Assembly (NCBI GenBank): GCA_016866575.1
Contig: VGMA01000057.1
Span: 1-9,862 of the forward strand
DNA length: 9,862 bases
Reading direction: 5' to 3'
Source: Chlamydiota bacterium
GTDB lineage: Bacteria > Chlamydiota > Chlamydiia > Chlamydiales > VGMA01
The position numbers and the translations under genes were made by a program. This document shows positions 5,190 through 9,862 of this stretch, piece by piece; position 1 is the first letter of the stretch; each line of letters starts with the position of its first letter. The notes below the pieces were generated by a model. It did not search any database. It was given only the letters and a program-made list of their open reading frames with translations, and was not told the DNA's origin.

Positions 5190-5726
5190 ATGAGAAAAAT
5201 TTATTTAATGCTTTTAATAGCGACTGGCTTAATGGCAGGAGAGTCCATGCAAAAAACGATAGTAGCAATATTTGAAACGAATCAAGGATCATTTGAAGTC
5301 AGTTTGATGCCCGAAGTGGCACCAAAAGCTGTAGAGAATTTCGTAGGCCTAGCAAAACAAGGTTATTACGATGGATTGGTATTTCATAGAGTTATACGTG
5401 ACTTTATGATCCAAGGTGGAGATCCAACGGGAACAGGAAGAGGTGGAGAATCTCTTTTTGGCAGAAATTTTGAAGATGAAGTCACACTGAATGTAAAATT
5501 CAATGAAAAAGGTCTATTAGCGATGGCTAATAGAGGTCCAAATACAAACGGCAGCCAATTCTTCATAACTACTGCAGCTACTCCTTGGCTTCAAAACAAG
5601 CATACAATCTTCGGTAAAGTAACTAAGGGTTACGATATCGTTGATAAAATCCAAAATAGCAAAACAGGTTCGCAAGACCGTCCTGTAGAAAATCAAGTGA
5701 TCAAAAAAATCACGATCGTCGAATAA
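5190..5726 (+). CDS. Cyclophilin-type peptidyl-prolyl cis-trans isomerase, with signal peptide and an alternative internal start
   Basis: The enzyme isomerises peptide bonds before proline to speed protein folding. The cyclophilin core fills residues 20-178. It includes VFHRVIRDFMIQGGDPTGTG with the catalytic Arg, Phe, Met and Gln, then MANRGPNTNGSQFFITT, and PWLQNKHTIFGKV with the Trp linked to cyclosporin binding. Read from ATG 5190, the N-terminus is MRKIYLMLLIATGLMAGES, a short export signal with a possible cut after LMA. Inside it, AGGAGAG (5237-5243) sits just before ATG 5247 and would start a 159-residue cytosolic form with the full catalytic domain. The upstream start has only GAG and a TATATT box 8 nt before it. 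A TTG at 5172 lies in that promoter region and is rejected. A hairpin follows the stop. Confidence 0.93.
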   Translation: MRKIYLMLLIATGLMAGESMQKTIVAIFETNQGSFEVSLMPEVAPKAVENFVGLAKQGYYDGLVFHRVIRDFMIQGGDPTGTGRGGESLFGRNFEDEVTLNVKFNEKGLLAMANRGPNTNGSQFFITTAATPWLQNKHTIFGKVTKGYDIVDKIQNSKTGSQDRPVENQVIKKITIVE

Positions 5727-5730
5727 CACA

Positions 5731-5754
5731 TAGAGGGGCTATTAGACCCCTCTA
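5731..5754. terminator. Hairpin terminator between convergent cyclophilin and Lys-rich genes
   Basis: TAGAGGGG (5731-5738) and CCCCTCTA (5747-5754) form a perfect 8-bp stem with four G-C pairs and an 8-nt loop. It lies 5 nt after the cyclophilin stop and 12 nt from the stop of the opposite gene, so it can serve both strands. The T tract is poor on either side: a T-rich stretch starts about 8 nt after the stem on the plus strand, and TGTGTTATT follows on the minus strand. It may therefore stabilise 3' ends as much as stop polymerase. Confidence 0.7.
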
Positions 5755-5765
5755 AAACGCATTTC

Positions 5766-5966
5766 TTATTTCTTATTCTTATTTGATGAATCTTGAGGTC
5801 TTCCATTAGCAGGAGCCGCTTGACCTTTGTTTGAAGGCTGTGCAGCAGAAGCAGTTGGAGCTTTAGTTGTAGGCTGTGCAGCAGGAGCTGCTGCTGCGTT
5901 AGTCTTAACTTTTTTTACTAATTCTACCGCCGGTTTTTTTTTATCTTTTTTGTCTTTTTTCGACAT
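5766..5966 (-). CDS. Small Lys/Ala/Pro-rich basic protein, function unknown
   Basis: This 66-residue protein has low sequence complexity. It starts MSKKDKKDKKKPAVELVKKV, passes through an Ala/Pro/Gln/Thr middle, and ends SSNKNKK. It has about 15 lysines against four acidic residues, so it is strongly basic and probably disordered. The middle repeats AAQP(T/S)(T/N)K with a 12-residue period. Basic K/A/P-rich tails occur in chlamydial histone-like proteins and in nucleic-acid-binding proteins generally, but there is no match I can name, and DNA binding is inference. The start is clear: GGGGGA (5976-5971) lies 4 nt before ATG 5966, and TGTTATACT upstream is an extended -10 box. The longer frame upstream runs into that promoter and is rejected. 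It has its own promoter, separate from the pgl operon. Confidence 0.78.
   Translation of the reverse strand: MSKKDKKDKKKPAVELVKKVKTNAAAAPAAQPTTKAPTASAAQPSNKGQAAPANGRPQDSSNKNKK
5835..5884. repeat. 36-bp-spaced direct repeat inside the Lys-rich gene
   Basis: AGGCTGTGCAGCAG occurs identically at 5835-5848 and 5871-5884, offset by 36 bp or 12 codons, and the flanking codons remain similar (AAQP motif). This is probably a small in-frame tandem duplication within the coding sequence, the kind of tract that varies in length between strains. Confidence 0.65.
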
Positions 5967-5993
5967 AAAATCCCCCTTTTTGGTTGTATATGC

Positions 5994-6002
5994 AGTATAA
6001 CA
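5994..6002 (-). promoter_or_regulatory. Extended -10 promoter of the Lys-rich gene
   Basis: On the minus strand the sequence reads TGTTATACT, an extended -10 element (TG, one base, TATACT), about 28 nt before ATG 5966. No convincing -35 is present at 17 bp. It overlaps a small inverted repeat AACAC-N7-GTGTT (5999-6015) that could bind a regulator or weakly end the upstream pgl transcript. Confidence 0.5.
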
Positions 6003-6036
6003 CAAAAAGGGTGTTCTAGGTTTTTATCTTTGAATA

Positions 6037-6780
6037 TTAACGAGATAAGAGTAAGCCAGCTTCTGAATCCAAGATCCATAAGGCGGGGTGATCTTTTGTT
6101 CCAATGAGACTGGCAGGATAAAGGTTTTTGCTGTCACTCAGAACTTTTTTTACCATCTCTTGCTTCTCCTTGCCAAGGACGTAGATGATTTTGTTCTTAG
6201 CTTTTTGCAAAAGAGGGTATGTAAATGTCATTCTGTAGCTCTTTTTTTCCTCTACATAATTGATAGCGACTAGTTTATCTTTTATAGATAACGCCTTGGT
6301 GTGAGGAAATAGAGAAGCGGTATGACCATCTTCTCCCATGCCAAGCATGATGAGATCAAATTGCTGTTCTGGGACTACTTCACGGATGATTTTTTCATAA
6401 TCTATTGCAGCTCTTTCTTTTTCATCTTTTTCTGCTTGCATTCGATAGATTTGTGATTTTGGTATGGGCAAATCAGCTATGCCGTTATCCATGGCCATTT
6501 TGTAATTGCTATCAGGATGATCAGGACCTACTGCTCTTTCGTCACTCCAAAAAATATGAGCAAGACTCCAGTCTAAGGCATTTTTATGTTTTTTAAGCTC
6601 TTGAAATACGGCTTTTGGGGTAGAACCACCAGATAAGGCTATCGTGAAAATACCATGTTTTTTGATTGCTTCAATGCCTGTTTCGATGAGATGTTTTGTT
6701 GCAAAATCGATTGTCTCAGCTTTAGAACCGGCGATAGCGACTTGTCTTCTTTCGTCAAAAGAAAAAATATTCAACGGCAT
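6037..6780 (-). CDS. pgl: 6-phosphogluconolactonase
   Basis: The enzyme hydrolyses 6-phosphogluconolactone to 6-phosphogluconate, the second step of the oxidative pentose phosphate pathway, in the cytosol. Length (247 residues) is normal for the Pgl/DevB type. Family motifs are in order: ALSGGSTPK (48-56, phosphate loop), FWSDERAV (77-84), and LGMGEDGHTASLFP (146-159) with the catalytic His. The gene starts 10 nt inside the end of the OpcA-like gene, with AAGAGG 4 nt before ATG 6780, so it is co-translated in the zwf operon. It is the last gene of the operon; downstream is only a weak hairpin before the Lys-rich gene's promoter. Confidence 0.96.
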   Translation of the reverse strand: MPLNIFSFDERRQVAIAGSKAETIDFATKHLIETGIEAIKKHGIFTIALSGGSTPKAVFQELKKHKNALDWSLAHIFWSDERAVGPDHPDSNYKMAMDNGIADLPIPKSQIYRMQAEKDEKERAAIDYEKIIREVVPEQQFDLIMLGMGEDGHTASLFPHTKALSIKDKLVAINYVEEKKSYRMTFTYPLLQKAKNKIIYVLGKEKQEMVKKVLSDSKNLYPASLIGTKDHPALWILDSEAGLLLSR

Positions 6781-7739
6781 AGAGCCTCTTGTGGGTAGTT
6801 AGCTATTTCAGTAAGAGTGTGGTATAGACTTTTATTTGTGAAGTTTTTACATACTTCCATCGACAATGACCTTCCAAATCGTTCTTCATCAAAGAAATAA
6901 ATAGACGGCATTTCGCAGTAATTTAAAAACATCTGTTCAATAGTTGCTACATGTGGTTTTTGAGGATCTCGAATAAAACGCATTTGACCATCTGTTTTTG
7001 ATTCAATATGTACCGCAGTAATTCTGCCGTGCGATAAAACGCTTGTTTCATCAGCGATAAGCTGAACTATGATTTCTTCTCCTTGATGGAGGTAGCGAAT
7101 GACATCTTTTTCAAAAGAAGCTATTTTCCAGCCGAGCTTAAAAGCCATCCACGCTTGTAGATAAAGCGCTTGAATAGGGCAAATTCCTTTATAGAAAATA
7201 GAGACTGATGAAGCTCGGCTCATCAAGTTAAGCTTATCTTTTCTATTGAACTGTTCTGCAAAGAGCTGCTGCCACTGCTCAATTCTATTCCATGCAAGAT
7301 CTGCAAATGGATAGGGAAAATCTATCATTCTTTTAGCAAAACTTGATAAATCAGGAGCTCTTGAAGAATCAAAGATCACTTTAGTGATGTAATTTTCCAT
7401 ACCCGGCAAGGAAAACTCAGCAGGATCTTCCGCAAAAAGCAGGTAGGTTGGTAAATCAGATTTCAAGAGGGGAAACAAAAGTAAAGGAAGCTCTTCTTTA
7501 TTAGAAAAATAGATAGAAAATATGGGCAAATCGACCATGATTTCTTCTCGATCACCCTCTTGGAGCAAAAGAATATTGCATGGGTACTCGTTAGATATTC
7601 TCTTTACCACAGATGTTAAGTAACTATCGATGTGTTCTTTTTTAGCATACAAGATAAAATTGAATAGACAAGGATGCTGACGAGATTCTTTTTTTACTTT
7701 TTCCATAAGCTCTTGTAAAATGGTTAAGCTATGATTCAT
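6771..7739 (-). CDS. OpcA-like protein, putative glucose-6-phosphate dehydrogenase assembly factor
   Basis: The 322 residues show a diverged OpcA pattern: LPTYLLFAEDP (96-106), VIFDSSRAPD (121-130) and, most telling, DLAWNRIEQWQQLFAEQFN (147-165), which parallels the family's DLxWxRLxxWRxLLA. OpcA proteins are needed in cyanobacteria, and present in actinobacteria, for active or correctly assembled G6PDH. Position is strong support: the ATG overlaps the zwf stop (ATGA) and the 3' end overlaps pgl by 10 nt, so it sits exactly between the enzyme it would serve and the next pathway step. From memory, Chlamydia trachomatis has zwf and devB adjacent without this gene. The cytosolic location is expected, as there is no signal peptide. 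The family call is good, the role is by analogy. Confidence 0.75.
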   Translation of the reverse strand: MNHSLTILQELMEKVKKESRQHPCLFNFILYAKKEHIDSYLTSVVKRISNEYPCNILLLQEGDREEIMVDLPIFSIYFSNKEELPLLLFPLLKSDLPTYLLFAEDPAEFSLPGMENYITKVIFDSSRAPDLSSFAKRMIDFPYPFADLAWNRIEQWQQLFAEQFNRKDKLNLMSRASSVSIFYKGICPIQALYLQAWMAFKLGWKIASFEKDVIRYLHQGEEIIVQLIADETSVLSHGRITAVHIESKTDGQMRFIRDPQKPHVATIEQMFLNYCEMPSIYFFDEERFGRSLSMEVCKNFTNKSLYHTLTEIANYPQEALCR

Positions 7740-9304
7740 AAATTCTTCCAGGCTCTTTGATCTCTTTGGATCATTTCATCAGCAGCTTTAGGTCCCCAGC
7801 TACCTGAAGCGTAGAAATTTTCTTGAGATAGAGGGATTTTTTCCATGTGCTCTAAAATAGGCTCAAAAAATTCCCATGAGTTGATCGATTCATCGCAACG
7901 GGCAAACAGGGTGCTATCACCAAGCAAGCTGTCTGAAATCAGACGCTCATAAGCTTCAGGTATGTTATTATCTCCGAAGTAGTTGGTGTATTCGAAATTC
8001 ATTTTTACAGATTGGATTGTCGATTGGCCCGGAACCTTACAATTGAATAAAACGTGTATCCCTTCTTCTGGCTGTATTCTGAAGGATAAAACATTGTGGG
8101 GATGATGCGGCATGTCTTTAAAAAAGAGGATTTCAGGCATTTTTTTAAAGAATAGGGAAATCTCTGTACATCTCTTAGGCAAACGCTTTCCAGCTCTTGC
8201 ATAAAAAGGGACCCCTGACCAGCGCATATTATCGATGAATAAGCGCATAGCTCCAAAAGTTGCTGTATCAGAGTGTTTGTCTACATTGAGCTCATTTCTA
8301 TACGATGCAACACGTTCACCTTTAATTAGCCCCTCTGTGTATTGGCCGCGAACAACATATTTTTCCATGTCTTCTTTGGAAAATTGTCTTAAGCACTGAA
8401 GAACCTTAACTTTCTCATCGCGAATAGAGTTAGAAATAAGATTCGCTGGGGGCTCCATCGCCATAAGGCAAAGCAACTGGATAAAGTGGTTTTGCATAAT
8501 ATCGCGAAAAAGACCCTCTTTCTCATAAAACCCTGCTCTAGAACCTATACCGATATCTTCAGCTACAGTAATTTGGACATGATCGATATATCGGTTATTC
8601 CAAATACTTTCAAATAAGATGTTTGCAAATCTAAAAACCAAAAGGTTTTGAACGGTTTCTTTACCTAGGTAGTGATCGATTCTATAGATTTGGTCCTCTT
8701 CTAGATATTGACGAAGAGTGTTTTGTAATTCTTTAGCAGAATTTAAATCGTGGCCGAAGGGCTTTTCTATAATCACCCTAGAAAATCTGTCGTCGCCGTT
8801 AGGCTTATAGATGAGATTTGATTTTGCTAAATTTTCAACAATGGTTGTGACTATCTCAGGTTGAACAGATAAATAGTGAAGGCGATTTCCTTGGGTGCCT
8901 AATTTTATGTCGAGTTCTTTCAAGAAGTTCGACAGCGCCTCATAACCTTTTGGATCTTGAATATCTGTTTTAAAATAAAAGAGCCTTTCAGAAAATGATT
9001 GGATAGAGGTGTCATCTACAGGCTTGATTCTAGCATATTTACGGACGCTAGCGCACATCTCTTCACGAAATTCTTGTAATGTCTTGTCTCTTCGGCCGAT
9101 TCCAACAATCGCAAAATTGGTTGAAAGCTGATTTTGCCGCATCATCATATATAGGGCAGGAAAGAGTTTTTTGTGGGCTAGATCCCCGGTTGCTCCAAAA
9201 ATGGTCAGTATTGCTGGCTTAGGTTTGCGTAGCAGCCCCTCCTCGAAGGGGTTTGTAATTCTATGATGCTGAAACTCTTTGTCGATACCAAGGGGTTGTC
9301 CCAT
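7736..9304 (-). CDS. zwf: Glucose-6-phosphate 1-dehydrogenase
   Basis: The enzyme oxidises glucose-6-phosphate to 6-phosphogluconolactone, making NADPH, as the entry step of the oxidative pentose phosphate pathway. At 522 residues it is full length. The nucleotide-binding GATGDLAHKKLFPALY lies at 37-52, EKPFGHDL at 180-187 and the active-site signature RIDHYLGKE at 208-216, with the catalytic His and Lys and the following VQNLLVFRFAN. The C-terminal beta domain includes AGKRLPKRCTEISLFFK. GAGGAG lies about 8 nt before ATG 9304, and the gene is 22 nt downstream of ruvX. Its stop overlaps the OpcA-like start by 4 nt, implying coupled synthesis. An early ~30-residue extension before the core is usual in chlamydial-type G6PDH. 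Confidence 0.98.
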   Translation of the reverse strand: MGQPLGIDKEFQHHRITNPFEEGLLRKPKPAILTIFGATGDLAHKKLFPALYMMMRQNQLSTNFAIVGIGRRDKTLQEFREEMCASVRKYARIKPVDDTSIQSFSERLFYFKTDIQDPKGYEALSNFLKELDIKLGTQGNRLHYLSVQPEIVTTIVENLAKSNLIYKPNGDDRFSRVIIEKPFGHDLNSAKELQNTLRQYLEEDQIYRIDHYLGKETVQNLLVFRFANILFESIWNNRYIDHVQITVAEDIGIGSRAGFYEKEGLFRDIMQNHFIQLLCLMAMEPPANLISNSIRDEKVKVLQCLRQFSKEDMEKYVVRGQYTEGLIKGERVASYRNELNVDKHSDTATFGAMRLFIDNMRWSGVPFYARAGKRLPKRCTEISLFFKKMPEILFFKDMPHHPHNVLSFRIQPEEGIHVLFNCKVPGQSTIQSVKMNFEYTNYFGDNNIPEAYERLISDSLLGDSTLFARCDESINSWEFFEPILEHMEKIPLSQENFYASGSWGPKAADEMIQRDQRAWKNL

Positions 9305-9326
9305 AGAATTTTTCTCCTCGTTATTC

Positions 9327-9755
9327 TTATGTGATAAAAGATTGCAAATAGGTTTGCAAGAGAAGAGTCGCAGCTAGCTGGTCGGTATGCTCTTTTCTTT
9401 TTTTTCTATTGATATCTGATCCTCTCATCAGATTTTCTACTTCTGAAGAAGTCAGTCTTTCATCATAGAATACAACCTGTTTGCCGCTCTTGTCTTCCAA
9501 GATTTTAGCAAATTGTTTAACAAGAGCTGTCATGGGACCTTCTTGCCCTGAAAGCATTAAAGGCAATCCTATTACAAACTTTTCAACTTCAATGTTTTGA
9601 GATTTTATGAATGCTAAAATACTCATGATAGTTGCTACGTGACCGTGGCTTGTCTCGATTGTTGAAAGGGGAGATGCGATTTTTAAAAAAGAATCGGCTG
9701 ATGCTAGGCCGATTCTTTTTTTACCATAATCAATGGCTATGATTTTTTTTTGCAT
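9327..9755 (-). CDS. ruvX: YqgF/RuvX family nuclease (putative Holliday junction resolvase or pre-16S rRNA nuclease)
   Basis: The protein has 142 residues with the RNase H-like fold of the family. AIDYGKKRIGLASAD (7-21) holds the first catalytic Asp, VIGLPLMLSG (61-70) follows, YDERLTSSEVE (97-107) supplies the central acidic residue, and DQLAATLLLQTYL (125-137) the last Asp. Members process the 5' end of 16S rRNA in E. coli and are also annotated as Holliday junction resolvases. The start codon lies inside the 3' end of pyrG (19-nt overlap) and has no clear Shine-Dalgarno, so translation is probably coupled to pyrG. The first codons contain a run of nine A and a 14-bp terminator-like hairpin. 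Confidence 0.93.
   Translation of the reverse strand: MQKKIIAIDYGKKRIGLASADSFLKIASPLSTIETSHGHVATIMSILAFIKSQNIEVEKFVIGLPLMLSGQEGPMTALVKQFAKILEDKSGKQVVFYDERLTSSEVENLMRGSDINRKKRKEHTDQLAATLLLQTYLQSFIT
9685..9721. terminator. Intragenic bidirectional terminator-like hairpin at the start of ruvX, just after pyrG
   Basis: GAATCGGC (9691-9698) pairs perfectly with GCCGATTC (9708-9715) around a 9-nt loop. Flanking A6 (9685-9690) and T7 (9716-9722) extend the stem to 14 bp and give a T tract on both strands. Read in the operon direction it lies 15 nt after the pyrG stop and 34 nt after the ruvX start, ending in six U. It encodes the conserved KKRIGLASADSF, so part of the sequence is protein-constrained, but the exact complementarity is not required by the protein. 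Confidence 0.6.
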
Positions 9756-9862
9756 TCTAACGCTTTACCGATAAATGAGTTGAATAATGGATGCGAAGCT
9801 GTTGGCTTGGAGAGAAACTCTGGATGGAATTGAACACCTATCATCCACGGATGTGATTGCAC
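9737..9862 (-). CDS. pyrG: CTP synthase, C-terminal end (5' part outside the window)
   Basis: Only the last 41 codons are present, entering from the right edge. They read VQSHPWMIGVQFHPEFLSKP, then TASHPLFNSFIGKALECKKKS and stop at TAG (9739-9737). GVQFHPEFLSKPTASHPLF is the end of the class I glutamine amidotransferase domain of CTP synthase, with the His and Glu of the Cys-His-Glu triad (HPE). The enzyme aminates UTP to CTP using glutamine. The last codons run through nine A and overlap ruvX by 19 nt. Confidence 0.95.
   Translation of the reverse strand: MQSHPWMIGVQFHPEFLSKPTASHPLFNSFIGKALECKKKS

Noticed and set aside
5384..5729. Minus-strand ORFs opposite the cyclophilin gene
   Set aside because: They mirror a clearly coding plus-strand gene, have no ribosome sites and no protein-like motifs.
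5967..6005. Longer version of the Lys-rich protein beginning upstream
   Set aside because: The extension covers the extended -10 box and the GGGGGA ribosome site, both of which fit ATG 5966.
6088..6596. Plus-strand ORFs opposite pgl
   Set aside because: They are shadows of a strongly conserved gene and lack starts with ribosome sites.
8005..8256. 83-codon ORF in another minus frame within zwf
   Set aside because: It lies fully inside the conserved zwf frame with no independent start signal.

Overview
The window looks like chromosome of a chlamydia-related bacterium, most likely an environmental 'Chlamydia-like' lineage (Parachlamydia, Protochlamydia, Simkania or Waddlia type). The evidence is the minus-strand order pyrG-ruvX(yqgF)-zwf-(OpcA-like)-pgl, which matches from memory the pyrG-yqgF-zwf-devB run of Chlamydia trachomatis. 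It is supported by a stand-alone SET-domain protein (a family used by chlamydiae as effector methyltransferases), low GC and short intergenic gaps. This is inference from gene content; the exact genus cannot be read from the sequence.

Layout, left to right. Positions 2-214 hold the C-terminal end of a membrane protein resembling an ABC-2 transporter permease. It converges on, and overlaps by 11 nt, a small heat-shock gene (hsp20, minus). The hsp20 promoter carries a recognisable CIRCE operator (HrcA target), and a second weaker inverted repeat with the same 9-9-9 geometry lies 67 bp away in the same intergenic region. Next are a YkgJ-like cysteine-cluster protein (plus) and a membrane-anchored GT-B-type glycosyltransferase (minus). 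A 333-base gene-poor stretch (2434-2766) follows. A SET-domain gene (plus) comes next, then a small plus-strand operon of unrecognised genes (161 aa, 135 aa, and a tiny cysteine-rich ORF). The tiny ORF appears joined to a second ORF through a textbook A AAA AAG slippery site. A DUF502 membrane protein (minus) and a cyclophilin-type peptidyl-prolyl isomerase (plus) are divergent, and the isomerase has two credible starts, exported and cytosolic. A strong hairpin separates it from a 66-aa Lys/Ala/Pro-rich protein (minus).

The right third is one tightly packed minus-strand operon: end of pyrG (CTP synthase), ruvX, zwf, an OpcA-like protein and pgl, with overlaps of 19, 4 and 10 nt and one gap of 22 nt. 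It contains the first two steps of the oxidative pentose phosphate pathway plus a putative assembly factor for the dehydrogenase, next to nucleotide synthesis and a YqgF-family nuclease. A 14-bp perfect hairpin with flanking T runs lies inside the start of ruvX, 15 nt past the pyrG stop, and could attenuate the operon.

No tRNA, rRNA, CRISPR, insertion sequence or phage gene was seen. The observations most worth following are the slippery-site ORF pair, the paired CIRCE-like operators, the intragenic terminator in ruvX, the SET protein and the OpcA-like gene.
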